Part shown: positions 27,415 to 36,101 of the stretch, one piece after another | Numbering within the stretch: position 1 is the first letter of the stretch | How the letters are laid out: the number at the start of each line of letters is the position of its first letter | NCBI GenBank assembly: GCA_016870115.1 | Contig: VGCH01000002.1 | Location: 1-64,000, forward strand | Length of the DNA stretch: 64,000 nt | Direction of reading: 5' to 3' | Origin: Alphaproteobacteria bacterium | GTDB taxonomy: Bacteria; Pseudomonadota; Alphaproteobacteria; Reyranellales; Reyranellaceae | The notes under the pieces: generated by a model | Told to the model about the DNA's origin: nothing | Seen by the model: the letters and a program-made list of their open reading frames with translations, nothing else | Databases searched by the model: none | Translations under genes and position numbers: made by a program

Positions 27415-28416
27415 ATGTTCGAGACGATTCTGTTTGGCCAGCTTTGGGGAACGCCCGGCTGGATGTGGCTTGCCTTCATCGGCATCGTGATCACGATCCT
27501 GGCGCTCGATCTCGGCGTTCTGCACAAGGGCACGCGCGAGATTTCCATGAGCGAGAGCCTCTGGATGTGCGCCGGTTACGCCGCGCTCGCCGCGATCTTC
27601 GGCGCCTGGGTCTGGTGGGCGCACGGGGCGAAGGACGGTCTCGACTTCTTCACCGGCTATGTCGTCGAATACAGCCTCGCGATGGACAATGTCTTCGCCA
27701 TCGCCATGATCTTCACCTACTTCGCCGTGCCGCGCGAGTACCAGCACCGCGTGCTGTTCTGGGGCATCCTGGGTGTCATCGTCATGCGCGGCATCATGAT
27801 CGCGCTGGGCGCCGCACTGATCGTCGAGTTCAGCTGGATCCTCTATGTCTTCGGCGCCTTCCTGGTGCTGACCGGCATCAAGATGATGTTGGCTGGCGAC
27901 AAGCCGATGGATCTGTCGAAGAACCCGGTTCTGCTCTGGCTGCGTCGCCACATGCGCGTCACCGACAACTATCATGGCGAGCGCTTCTTCGTGAACCTGC
28001 CGGACAAGACCAGCGGGAAGATCGTGCGTCACGCCACGCCGCTCTTCCTGTGCCTGGTGCTGGTCGAGGCGATCGATCTCGTCTTCGCGGTCGACAGCGT
28101 GCCGGCGATCTTCGCCATCACCCAGGATCCGTTCATCGTCTATACCAGCAACATCTTCGCCATCATGGGCCTGCGCGCGCTCTATTTCGCGCTGGCCGCG
28201 CTCGTCCACCGGTTCCGCTATCTCAAGTACGCGCTCGCCATGATCCTGGTGGTCGTGGGCGCCAAGATCTTCGCGGTCAACATCGTGGGCCACGTCCCGG
28301 CCTGGCTGTCGCTCTCCGTCACGATCTCGCTGCTGGCAGGCGGCATCCTCCTCTCGCTGTGGAAGACCCGCGGCGAGAAGGCGGAGGCCGCCGCCACCGC
28401 CGTCAGTAAGGCTTGA
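27415..28416 (+). CDS. TerC/Alx-family membrane protein
   Basis: The 333-residue polytopic inner-membrane protein has about eight to nine hydrophobic segments. It shows the family motifs [52 protein letters not shown] and [43 protein letters not shown]. The paired acidic residues in the membrane motifs (SLAMDN, DSVPA) are the proposed metal site. Relatives export manganese or serve exported metalloenzymes. ATG 27415 follows an AGAGGGGG tract. The frame is open upstream but without conserved sequence. The 3' end overlaps the opposite MAPEG gene by 14 bases. Confidence 0.9.
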   Translation: MFETILFGQLWGTPGWMWLAFIGIVITILALDLGVLHKGTREISMSESLWMCAGYAALAAIFGAWVWWAHGAKDGLDFFTGYVVEYSLAMDNVFAIAMIFTYFAVPREYQHRVLFWGILGVIVMRGIMIALGAALIVEFSWILYVFGAFLVLTGIKMMLAGDKPMDLSKNPVLLWLRRHMRVTDNYHGERFFVNLPDKTSGKIVRHATPLFLCLVLVEAIDLVFAVDSVPAIFAITQDPFIVYTSNIFAIMGLRALYFALAALVHRFRYLKYALAMILVVVGAKIFAVNIVGHVPAWLSLSVTISLLAGGILLSLWKTRGEKAEAAATAVSKA

Positions 28417-28789
28417 CGCCCAGTCCGGCCGCCGCGACCAGCAGCGAGGCGATCAGCACCGTCACCAGCCCGAGGATGGTGCCCATGCGGCGGCCCTGCG
28501 GCACGTAGCCCAGCATGCCGCCGGCATGGATGACGCGGGAGACGAGAAGCGCCACCGACAGGAACGCCACCGTGCGGAAGCCGTACATGAAGCTGGCGAC
28601 GAAGATCAGGATCAGGGTGATCGGCGCCGTCTCGATCAGGTTGGCGTGGGCGCGGATCGCCTTGGTGAGATCGGGATCGCCACCATCGCCCAGCGATACT
28701 TTCCGCGAGATTCGGTAGCGGCTGACATTCAGCACCAGCGCGATGTAGAGCAGGCCGAGCAGGCCGAGGCAGACGACGAAGACGCTCAT
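28403..28789 (-). CDS. MAPEG-family membrane protein
   Basis: The 128-residue protein has four hydrophobic segments ([80 protein letters not shown]) and the MAPEG mark [14 protein letters not shown]. Members use glutathione or related lipid substrates, but prokaryotic ones are mostly uncharacterised. ATG 28789 has a near-perfect GGAGGAA ribosome site. It is convergent with and slightly overlaps terC. Confidence 0.88.
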   Translation of the reverse strand: MSVFVVCLGLLGLLYIALVLNVSRYRISRKVSLGDGGDPDLTKAIRAHANLIETAPITLILIFVASFMYGFRTVAFLSVALLVSRVIHAGGMLGYVPQGRRMGTILGLVTVLIASLLVAAAGLGVKPY

Positions 28790-28894
28790 GGAGTTCCTCC
28801 GCAAGGGGCGCACAGCCTATCACGCTCCCGCGAGCCCGGCTTTGCGAACTGTCCGGCCGGGCCCATATTGGGACGACGCCGAGGGAGACACGCC

Positions 28895-29557
28895 ATGTGG
28901 CAGATGCTGCGCAAGAAGATCGAGATGCCGACGCCGGAGCGGGCACTGCCCGGCCGGTCCAGCCCCGCCTTCGCCGTGCCGATGCGCCATCATGTGAACG
29001 GCAACCCGATCCAGCCGCCCTTTCCCGCCGGCATCGAGCGGCTGGTGGTCGGCATGGGCTGCTTCTGGGGCGCCGAGCGGCTCTTCTGGCAGTTGCCGGG
29101 AGTCTTCTCGACCGCCGTCGGCTACACCGCCGGCCTGACGCCGCATCCGACCTACGAGGAGGTCTGTTCCGGCTTCACCGGTCACAACGAGGTCGTGGCG
29201 ATCTGGTTCGATCCCCGCGAGGTCCCGCTCGCCCGCGTCCTCAAGACCTTCTGGGAGGGACACGACCCGACCCAGGGCATGCGGCAGGGCAACGATGTCG
29301 GCACGCAGTATCGCTCCGGCATCTATGTGGCCGGCGAGGCGCAGCGCGCCGCCGCGACCGCCTCTAAGGACATGTATGGACGCGAACTCGCGCGCCGCGG
29401 GCTCGATCCGATCACGACGGAAATCCTCGACGCGCCGGAGTTCTTCTACGCCGAGGGCTACCACCAGCAGTATCTCGCCAAGAACCCCGGCGGCTATTGC
29501 GGCCTCGGCGGCACCGGCGTCGCCTGTCCGATCGGGCTCGGAGTAGCCGCGGAGTAG
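28895..29557 (+). CDS. msrA: Peptide methionine (S)-S-oxide reductase MsrA
   Basis: MsrA repairs oxidised methionine. The 220-residue protein has the catalytic [13 protein letters not shown] (Cys56) and the conserved [52 protein letters not shown] and [18 protein letters not shown]-terminal cysteines ([14 protein letters not shown]) serve as resolving residues. An N-terminal extension of about 45 residues precedes the domain, as in many proteobacterial MsrA. GAGGGAGA lies upstream of ATG 28895. Confidence 0.95.
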   Translation: MWQMLRKKIEMPTPERALPGRSSPAFAVPMRHHVNGNPIQPPFPAGIERLVVGMGCFWGAERLFWQLPGVFSTAVGYTAGLTPHPTYEEVCSGFTGHNEVVAIWFDPREVPLARVLKTFWEGHDPTQGMRQGNDVGTQYRSGIYVAGEAQRAAATASKDMYGRELARRGLDPITTEILDAPEFFYAEGYHQQYLAKNPGGYCGLGGTGVACPIGLGVAAE

Positions 29558-29599
29558 GGCGCGCGACGGTCCACGACGCCCACCCGCCGCCGCGTGGCG

Positions 29600-30784
29600 T
29601 CAGCCTCGGTGGATGGCCTCTCCCAACGCCGCAACAAATCGGTCGATCTCCGCCTCGTCGTTGTAGACATGCACTGAGGCGCGCATGACGGTGGGGAGCC
29701 CGCGCCCCTTGAGATCGAGCCTCGAGGAGAACTGCGTGGAGACCGTGACGTTGATCTTTCGCGCGCGCAGCCCGGCCTTCAGCGCGGCATGGTCCGCGCC
29801 CGGCACGGCGAAGGTGACGATCCCGCCCTTCAGCTGGCCGAGATCGGTCAGCACGACTCCCTTCATCTCGGCGAGCCGCGCGCGCAAGCCATCGGCCAGC
29901 GTGCGGATGCGCCCCCATATCGCGTCCATGCCGAGCTCGTTCGCCTGATCGACGGCCGCCTTGAGGCCGACAACGCCCGCGAAGTACCGCTCCCAGTTCT
30001 CGAAGCGCAGCGCGCCCGGCACCACGCTGTAGCCGCGATCCTCCGTCCAGCGCGCGGCGTGATTGTCGAGGAACACCGGTTCGATGTCGCCCGTCGTCTT
30101 CTCGCGCGCATAGAGAAAGCCCGTGCCGCGCGGGCCGCGCAGGTACTTGCGTCCCGTCACCGACAGGAAATCGCAGCCAACCGCGTCCACATCGACCGGC
30201 AACTGCCCCACCGACTGGCAGGCATCGAGCAGATAGAGCACGCCCGCCGCGTTGGCGATCTTGCCGACCGCCTCCGCCGGCTGAACAAGCCCGCCCTGGG
30301 TCGGCACATGGCTGATCGAGATCAGTCGGGTGCGCTTGTCAATCGCGCGCTCGAGCGCGGCGAGGTCGATCTGGCCCGAGGCATCGTCGGGCACCACCAC
30401 GATTTCCGCCCCGGTCTTCTTCGCCACCTGGAGGTAGGAGATGAAGTTCGACGAGTACTCGCTGACGCAGGTCAGGATGCGATCGCCCGGCCGGAAGTCG
30501 AGCGAATAGAACGCCATATCCCACGCCCGTGTCGCGTTCTCGATGAAGGCGATCTCGCCCGCTTGGGCGCCGATCAGGCGCGCGACCGCGGGATAGAAAC
30601 CGTCGAGCTCGGAGCGTTTCGCATCGGCCGCCTCATAGCCGCCGATCTCGCCCTCCAGCCGAAGATAGTCGAGCGTGGCATCGAGCGTGCGCCGACTCGG
30701 CAACGCCGATCCCGCGGCGTTGAGATGCAGAACGTGAGCGGTCCCCGGCGTTTCCGCCCGCAACCGGTTGATGTCGAGAGTCAT
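29600..30784 (-). CDS. Class V aminotransferase (cysteine desulfurase/epimerase-like)
   Basis: The 394-residue PLP enzyme of the class V fold shows HLNAAGSALPSRRTL, the cofactor-binding ENATRAWDMAFYSL, ISISHVPTQGGLVQPAE and YLLDACQSVGQLPVDVD. The Schiff-base lysine is in SVTGRKYLRGPRGTGFLY. The ASA-LPS start and lack of an active-site Cys loop resemble isopenicillin N epimerase-like and selenocysteine-lyase-like enzymes more than IscS/SufS. The substrate is unknown. ATG 30784 is chosen over a GTG ten codons upstream. Confidence 0.85.
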   Translation of the reverse strand: MTLDINRLRAETPGTAHVLHLNAAGSALPSRRTLDATLDYLRLEGEIGGYEAADAKRSELDGFYPAVARLIGAQAGEIAFIENATRAWDMAFYSLDFRPGDRILTCVSEYSSNFISYLQVAKKTGAEIVVVPDDASGQIDLAALERAIDKRTRLISISHVPTQGGLVQPAEAVGKIANAAGVLYLLDACQSVGQLPVDVDAVGCDFLSVTGRKYLRGPRGTGFLYAREKTTGDIEPVFLDNHAARWTEDRGYSVVPGALRFENWERYFAGVVGLKAAVDQANELGMDAIWGRIRTLADGLRARLAEMKGVVLTDLGQLKGGIVTFAVPGADHAALKAGLRARKINVTVSTQFSSRLDLKGRGLPTVMRASVHVYNDEAEIDRFVAALGEAIHRG

Positions 30785-30882
30785 GCCTGTCGCCTCGCTG
30801 TCCTCGGATTCCACGCCATCCCATCATCCCTGTTCCCGCCCCTGTCCCCGTCCTGCGGGGTGAGGGAGTGAGGGGTCGCGGG

Positions 30883-31278
30883 TCAGAACTTACCCTGCTC
30901 CTTCAGCACCTCTTCGGCCACCCGCAGCGCGTCGATAGCGGCGGGGAAGCCGCAATAGGCGATGGCATGGGTGAAAATCTCGCGCAGCTCCAGCTTGGTG
31001 CAGCCGTTGTTCAGCGCGCCCACCAGATGGAGCTTCAGCTCGTGCGGCCGGTTCAGCGCGCACAGCATCGCCACCGTGATCATGCTGCGCTGCTTGCGGT
31101 CGAGCCCGTCACGGGTCCACAGCGAGGCATAGGCGAACTCCTCACTGAAGGCGCGCACCGGCGCCCAGAAATCGTTGTTGGTCGCGTCGCGCCGCGCGAG
31201 ATAGTCTTTGCCCAGAACGTCGGCCAGAACCTTGCGGCCGGCGTCGCTCAGCGTCTTGTGGGCGTCGGTCTCGGTCAT
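30883..31278 (-). CDS. Carboxymuconolactone decarboxylase-family protein
   Basis: The 131-residue all-helical protein of the CMD/AhpD fold shows DGLDRKQRSMITVAMLCALNRPHELKLHLVGALNNGCTKLELREIFTHAIAYCGFPAAIDALRVAEEVL, which is close to 4-carboxymuconolactone decarboxylase. There is no CxxC pair, so it is not an AhpD peroxidase. Other beta-ketoadipate genes are absent nearby. Its ATG (31276-31278) touches the ATG of the divergent metallopeptidase. Confidence 0.88.
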   Translation of the reverse strand: MTETDAHKTLSDAGRKVLADVLGKDYLARRDATNNDFWAPVRAFSEEFAYASLWTRDGLDRKQRSMITVAMLCALNRPHELKLHLVGALNNGCTKLELREIFTHAIAYCGFPAAIDALRVAEEVLKEQGKF

Positions 31279-32058
31279 ATGTCGTCCTCCTTGTTCGATC
31301 GCTTACCAGAATGGCTGCGCCCCGTCGCGCGTCCCGCGTCGCCCGAACCCGACACTGTCGAGATCGAGCATGAGGGCCGTGTGATGCCGCTTCGCTTCCA
31401 GCGCAGCCCGCGCGCGCGGCGGGCGTCTTTGCGGGTCGATCCGGCAGGCCGGCGCATCGTGCTGGTGGTGCCCGAACGCATGTCTCGCGCCATCGCGCTC
31501 GCTTTCGCCGCCAGCCAGGCGCTGTGGATCGCGCGCCGGCTGGATCGCCTTCCCGAGCGGCGGCCCTTCGTCGATGGCGCGATCGTGCCCTATCGTGGCG
31601 AACCGCATCGCCTGCGCCACCGGCCCGAGGCGCGCGGCACGGTCTGGATCGAGACGGGCGAGTTGCATGTCGCGGGCGATGCCGCCCATCTCGACCGGCG
31701 ACTGCGCGACTGGCTCGCCGCGCGCGCCCGGGAGACCGCGGTTCCGCTGGTTCAGGCCAAAGCGGCGCGGGCCGGTCGCAAGGTCACGCGACTCACCATC
31801 CGCGACATGCGTTCGCGCTGGGGAAGCTGCGGGCGCAATGGCGCGATCGCGCTGTCGTGGCGGCTGATCCTGGCACCGCCGGAAGTGCTCGACTATCTGG
31901 TGGCGCACGAGGTTGCCCACCTCGTCCACCCCAACCATTCGCCGCGCTTCTGGGCCGAGGCCGCGCGGCTCTGCGACGGCTCGCTGGAAGCCGCCGAAAC
32001 CTGGCTCAAGAGAAACGGCGAGAGCCTGTTCCAGTACGGCGCGGGACCATCCCCGTGA
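31279..32058 (+). CDS. YgjP/DUF45-type M48-like metallopeptidase
   Basis: The 259-residue cytoplasmic protein has a basic beta-rich N-terminal part (RRASLRVDPAGRRIVLVVPERMSRA), IRDMRSRWGSCGRNGAIALSWRLILAP, and the zinc motif HEVAHLVHPNHSPRFW (HExxH plus a third His). It matches the YgjP-like metal-dependent hydrolase family linked in some bacteria to DNA repair or protein cleavage; the substrate is unknown. The start at ATG 31279 directly abuts the start of the opposite gene, so no upstream ribosome site of its own is visible. TTG 31291 or ATG 31384 are alternatives. Confidence 0.85.
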   Translation: MSSSLFDRLPEWLRPVARPASPEPDTVEIEHEGRVMPLRFQRSPRARRASLRVDPAGRRIVLVVPERMSRAIALAFAASQALWIARRLDRLPERRPFVDGAIVPYRGEPHRLRHRPEARGTVWIETGELHVAGDAAHLDRRLRDWLAARARETAVPLVQAKAARAGRKVTRLTIRDMRSRWGSCGRNGAIALSWRLILAPPEVLDYLVAHEVAHLVHPNHSPRFWAEAARLCDGSLEAAETWLKRNGESLFQYGAGPSP

Positions 32059-32115
32059 TGCGGTCGTAACGCCACCGCCGGTGCGGGCGGGAACCGCCGC
32101 ATTTCCAGGATCGAC

Positions 32116-33366
32116 TTACCCAAATCTGCCGGGATCGCAGGCCGCGAGCGCCGTCGGCATCGACTCCCCGGCCATGCCGCGCGCGATCAGCCGACCGGTG
32201 GCGGTGGCAAGAGTCAGGCCGACATGCTGATGGCCGTAGCCGCACCAGACATTCTCCAGTCGCGGCGCGCGACCGATGGCGGGGCGGAAATCCGGCAGGC
32301 TAGGGCGTTCGCCGATCCAGCGGCTACGCTCGCCGCCGCCGATGCCCGGGAACACCTGGCGGAAGCCGCGCACCAGCAGCTCGGCGCGCCGCCAGTCCGG
32401 CGCCTTGTGCGGCGCCGCAAGCTCGACGGTGCCGGCGAGGCGCAGGCCCTCTTCCATGGGCGTGATGAAGAAGCCGCGCTCCGACGGACAGACCGGCAGA
32501 TCGAAACGCACGCCATCGGGCTCCAGCATGACGTGATAGCCGCGTTCGGCGACCAGCGGCGCGTTGAAGCCGAGCTCGCGGGCGAGATCGCCTGAGGCGC
32601 GGCCGGCCGCCAGCACGACCGCGCTGGCCGCGATCTCGCCATCGCCGATACGCACCGTCGTCACGCGCCTTCCGTCGCGGGTGAAACCGCGCACCCGGCC
32701 GCGCCGGATCGTGCCGCCCTCGGCCGCGAAGCGCTCGGCCAGCAGCGCCACCACGCGATGCGGGTTCACCGTGTGCATGCCGCGCGGATAGTAGACACCA
32801 CGCACCACACGCTCGGTGAGGCCGGGCGCCAGGGCGCGGGCCCGCGCGCCATCGACGATCTCGAACTCCGTACCTTTGGCCGTCTGCAGGCGCCGCTCCG
32901 CAGCGCCGCCCTGGAACGCGCTTTCGCTTTCGTAGACGTAGAGCGCCCCCCGCGACCGGAACAGCTCGCCGAGCCCCGAGGCCTGGATCTCGGCCTGCCA
33001 GGCAATGTTGGCCTCCGCCATCAATGCGCCGAAGGCGTCGATGCCGGCCGTGACCTCGCGCGGGTTGATCGCGGCCAGAGCGAAACGCGCCATCCAGGGC
33101 AGAAGCCAGGGGATGCTGGGGGGATGCACGGTGAGCGGGCTTGCCCGGTCGAGCAGCATCGTCGGCACGCGCTTCAGCACGTCGGGCCGGGCCAGCGGCA
33201 GCACATGATCGATCGCGATGAAGCCCGCGTTTCCGAACGACGTCGCGCGGCCAGGCTCGTCGCTGTCGACCAGCACCACGGCGCGGCCTTCGCGCTGCAG
33301 CGCGCGGGCGGTGGCCGTGCCGACGATGCCGGCGCCGATCACGACCACAGGAAGCGTGTCTGTCAT
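32116..33366 (-). CDS. FAD-dependent D-amino acid dehydrogenase-like oxidoreductase
   Basis: The 416-residue DAO-family flavoprotein has the dinucleotide motif VVVIGAGIVGTATARALQREG, then GRATSFGNAGFIAIDHVLPLA, GMHTVNPHRVVALLAERF and, near the end, IGERPSLPDFRPAIGRAPRLENVWCGYGHQHVGLTLATATGRLIA. These marks match DadA-type dehydrogenases that oxidise D-amino acids and feed electrons to the respiratory chain. The damaged TetR gene lies nine bases upstream on the same strand, which suggests they share regulation. Confidence 0.88.
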   Translation of the reverse strand: MTDTLPVVVIGAGIVGTATARALQREGRAVVLVDSDEPGRATSFGNAGFIAIDHVLPLARPDVLKRVPTMLLDRASPLTVHPPSIPWLLPWMARFALAAINPREVTAGIDAFGALMAEANIAWQAEIQASGLGELFRSRGALYVYESESAFQGGAAERRLQTAKGTEFEIVDGARARALAPGLTERVVRGVYYPRGMHTVNPHRVVALLAERFAAEGGTIRRGRVRGFTRDGRRVTTVRIGDGEIAASAVVLAAGRASGDLARELGFNAPLVAERGYHVMLEPDGVRFDLPVCPSERGFFITPMEEGLRLAGTVELAAPHKAPDWRRAELLVRGFRQVFPGIGGGERSRWIGERPSLPDFRPAIGRAPRLENVWCGYGHQHVGLTLATATGRLIARGMAGESMPTALAACDPGRFG

Positions 33367-33375
33367 CGGCCCACT

Positions 33376-33999
33376 CTATCGAGGACCCGCGATGTAGCCC
33401 AGCACGGCACGGCAGACGCGGCGTTCCAGCGCGGCGGTGTCGCTCTCGCCCCGCCGCGCCGCCTCGTCGATCAGCGCGCGGGCGATCGCCACGATGTCGG
33501 CCACCGCCTCGTTGGCCGGCAGTCGGGCGAGCGCCAGCGCCGGCGCCAGAAGACCGCCAACGTCGACGCCGATGCGCGCCGTCGTGCGCCGATCGTCCTC
33601 GTCGAGGGCGAGCCGCGCCTCCTCGAAATCGAGCGCCCGCGCAAGCGCCGGCCGGGCGAACTGCCGCTCGATCGCCACCCGGGCGAGGGCGCGCACCGCC
33701 TACTCCGGTCGCTGGCCGCGGATCCGGGCAGCGGCGGCGGACAGTGCCTCGGCGAGCGCCGCCCGCTCGCGCCGGCTGAGCGCGGCCAGCAGCGAGTCCT
33801 TGTTGGGGAAGTACTGATACAGCGAGCCGATGCTCACGCCGGCCCGCTCGGCGACCGCGTTGGTGTTGAAGGACGAGAGCCCACCGCTTTCCAGAACGCA
33901 CGCCGCCGCCTCGACGATGGCCTCCACGGTGCGCGTCGCGCGCGCCTGCGCGGGCGCCTTGCGCGGCTGCAGCCGGGAACGGTTCTTTCGCGGGGCCAC
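33376..33999 (-). pseudogene. TetR-family regulator interrupted by an in-frame TAG
   Basis: From GTG 33999 the frame gives a typical TetR DNA-binding domain (TRTVEAIVEAAACVLESGGLSSFNTNAVAERAGVSIGSLYQYFPNKDSLLAALSRRERAALAEAL). It stops at TAG (33700-33702, codon 100). The same frame continues with a ligand-domain-like helix set (ALARVAIERQFARPALARALDFEEARLALDEDDRR...) to 33376. Without the stop, the 207-residue product would be a normal TetR. A GTG at 33696 could restart the second half. It is most likely a nonsense mutation or a base error. Confidence 0.82.
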
Positions 34000-34056
34000 G
34001 GGCTGCCTTTACGCGCATCGCCCGCTTCGGGTCAAAAGACCTGCCCTCCGGCCGCG

Positions 34057-34086
34057 ATTGATTTGGCCGCCCGAGCGCCTATCTAC
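34057..34086 (+). promoter_or_regulatory. Possible heat-shock (RpoH-type) promoter of hslVU
   Basis: ATTG (34057-34060) and CCTATCT (34078-34084) are 17 bases apart, which fits the alphaproteobacterial RpoH pattern CTTG-N17/18-CyTATnT with one mismatch in the first part. The start point would fall at about 34091, at or next to the hslV ATG (34092), and no ribosome site is visible in front. The match is short and needs testing. Confidence 0.4.
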
Positions 34087-34091
34087 ACACG

Positions 34092-34655
34092 ATGACAGCG
34101 CAATCCGAGAGTGGCCTGCCGGGCTGGCACGCCACCACTATTCTGTGCGTCCGCAAGGGCGCGACCGTCGTGATGGCGGGTGACGGCCAGGTCTCGATGG
34201 GCCAGACCGTGGTCAAGTCGAACGCCCGCAAGGTTCGTCGCCTCGGCAGTGGCGCGATTCTGGCCGGGTTTGCCGGCGCCACCGCCGATGCCTTCACCCT
34301 GTTCGAGCGGCTTGAGGCCAAGCTGGAGCGCCACCCCGGCCAGCTGATGCGCGCCTGCATCGAGCTCGCCAAGGATTGGCGTACCGACCGCTTCCTGCGC
34401 CGGCTGGAGGCGATGATGGCGGTGGCCGACAAGGACGTGTCGCTGCTGCTCTCGGGCTCAGGCGACGTTCTGGAGCCGGAGGGTGGACTGATCGGCATCG
34501 GCTCGGGCGGCAACTACGCGCTCGCCGCCGCGCGGGCGCTGATCGACGTCGAGGGGCTGGACGCGGAGGCCGTCGCGCGCAAGGCGATGGGAATCGCCGC
34601 CGACATCTGCGTCTACACCAACCGAAACCTCACGCTCGAGAAGCTGCCGTCATGA
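34092..34655 (+). CDS. hslV: ATP-dependent protease subunit HslV
   Basis: HslV is the proteasome-like peptidase of the HslUV complex. The 187-residue protein has the propeptide [14 protein letters not shown] cut before catalytic Thr15 ([11 protein letters not shown]), followed by [42 protein letters not shown] and [16 protein letters not shown]. The propeptide is longer than in enterics, as usual for alphaproteobacteria. Its stop overlaps the hslU ATG by four bases (ATGA). Heat-shock control is suggested by the upstream element. Confidence 0.96.
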   Translation: MTAQSESGLPGWHATTILCVRKGATVVMAGDGQVSMGQTVVKSNARKVRRLGSGAILAGFAGATADAFTLFERLEAKLERHPGQLMRACIELAKDWRTDRFLRRLEAMMAVADKDVSLLLSGSGDVLEPEGGLIGIGSGGNYALAAARALIDVEGLDAEAVARKAMGIAADICVYTNRNLTLEKLPS

Positions 34656-35956
34656 CCAACTTCTCACCGCGCGAGATCGTCTCCGAACTCGACCGTCACA
34701 TCGTCGGCCAGCAGGACGCCAAGCGGGCGGTCGCGGTCGCGCTGCGCAATCGCTGGCGCCGCCTTCAGCTGCCCGAGGGTCTGCGCGAGGAAGTGCTGCC
34801 CAAGAACATCCTGATGATCGGCCCGACCGGCTGCGGCAAAACCGAGATCGCGCGCCGGCTGGCGAAGCTCGCCCAGGCGCCGTTCCTGAAGGTCGAGGCG
34901 ACCAAGTTCACCGAGGTCGGCTATGTCGGCCGCGACGTTGAGCAGATCGCGCGCGACCTGATGGAGGTGGCGATCGACCTGGTGCGCGATCGGCTGCGCC
35001 GCGAAGTCAAGCCGAAGGCCGAACTGGCCGCCGAAGATCGCGTGTTGGACGCGCTGTGCGGCCCCAGCGCCAGCGAGGAGACGCGGCTGCGCTTCCGCCA
35101 CAAGCTGCGCGAGGGCGAGCTCGACGCGCGCGAGATCGAGATCGAGCTGGCCGACACGGGCGGCCCGATGCAGTTCGAGATTCCTGGCCAGCCGGGCGCC
35201 CAGGGCGGCTTCATCAATATCGGCGATATGCTGGGCAAGGCGCTCGGCGGCCGCACTAAGAAGCGCAAACTGACGGTGCGCGAGAGCCACGAGTTCCTGA
35301 TGCGCGAGGAGAGCGACAAGCTGATCGACCAGGAACGGGTGGTCCGCGAGGCGCGCGCGTCGGCCGAGCAGAACGGCATCGTCTTCATCGACGAGATCGA
35401 CAAGATCACCGCCCGCAGCGAGTTCCGCGGCGGCGACGTGAGCCGCGAGGGCGTGCAGCGCGATCTGCTGCCGCTGATCGAGGGCACCACCGTCAACACC
35501 AAGCACGGGCCGTTGCGGACCGACCATGTGCTGTTCATCTGCTCCGGCGCCTTCCATCTCGCCAAGCCATCGGACCTCTTGCCCGAACTGCAGGGCCGGT
35601 TGCCGATCCGGGTCAGCCTGGCGCCGCTCGGCAAGGCCGATTTCCGCCGCATCCTGGTCGAGCCCGAGGCCAGCCTCTTGCGCCAGTACAAGGCGCTGAT
35701 GGAGACCGAGAAGGTCGAGCTCGCCTTTGCCGAGGAGGCGATCGACGAGCTCGCGCGCCTGTCGGCCGAGATCAACGAGACCGTCGAGAATATCGGCGCG
35801 CGCCGCCTGCACACCGTGCTGGAAAAGCTTCTGGAGGAAGTGAGTTTCTCCGCTTCGGATCGACCCGGCCAGACGATCTCGATCGACGCCGCCTATGTGC
35901 GCGAGCGCGTCGGTACGCTGGCGGCCAACGCGGATCTCTCCAAGTTCGTGCTGTGA
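34652..35956 (+). CDS. hslU: HslU ATPase subunit of the HslUV protease
   Basis: HslU is the AAA+ hexamer that unfolds substrates for HslV. The 434-residue protein starts [34 protein letters not shown]. It has Walker [10 protein letters not shown] (57-65), the pore-loop motif [14 protein letters not shown], Walker B IVFIDEID, the intermediate domain (about 110-235) and the C-terminal [23 protein letters not shown]. The tail ends LSKFVL, which inserts into HslV. It is translationally coupled to hslV by an ATGA overlap. Confidence 0.97.
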   Translation: MTNFSPREIVSELDRHIVGQQDAKRAVAVALRNRWRRLQLPEGLREEVLPKNILMIGPTGCGKTEIARRLAKLAQAPFLKVEATKFTEVGYVGRDVEQIARDLMEVAIDLVRDRLRREVKPKAELAAEDRVLDALCGPSASEETRLRFRHKLREGELDAREIEIELADTGGPMQFEIPGQPGAQGGFINIGDMLGKALGGRTKKRKLTVRESHEFLMREESDKLIDQERVVREARASAEQNGIVFIDEIDKITARSEFRGGDVSREGVQRDLLPLIEGTTVNTKHGPLRTDHVLFICSGAFHLAKPSDLLPELQGRLPIRVSLAPLGKADFRRILVEPEASLLRQYKALMETEKVELAFAEEAIDELARLSAEINETVENIGARRLHTVLEKLLEEVSFSASDRPGQTISIDAAYVRERVGTLAANADLSKFVL

Positions 35957-35963
35957 CGGCGGC

Positions 35964-36101
35964 TCAGAAACAGTAGGCCGCGACCATCTCGAGCAGCAGC
36001 GCGGGGCCGTGCGCGCCCCAGAGTACGAACGAGACCAGCGTCGCGGCCACCACGAGGGCGCCGGCCGCGATCAGTGCCGGGCGGGCCCAGCCGGCGGTCA
36101 T
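35964..36101 (-). CDS. Small single-span membrane protein, 45 aa
   Basis: ATG 36101 overlaps the stop of the MFS gene (ATGA), so translation is likely coupled. The product is basic at the start (MTAGWARP), has one or two hydrophobic segments (ALIAAGALVVAATLVSFVLW and ALLLEMVAAYCF) and no recognised family. It resembles small accessory membrane proteins that follow transporters. It is convergent with hslU, seven bases away. Confidence 0.55.
   Translation of the reverse strand: MTAGWARPALIAAGALVVAATLVSFVLWGAHGPALLLEMVAAYCF

Noticed and set aside
30868-31278. N-terminal extension of the metallopeptidase frame
   Set aside because: It is the antisense of the CMD-family gene and contains no peptidase sequence.
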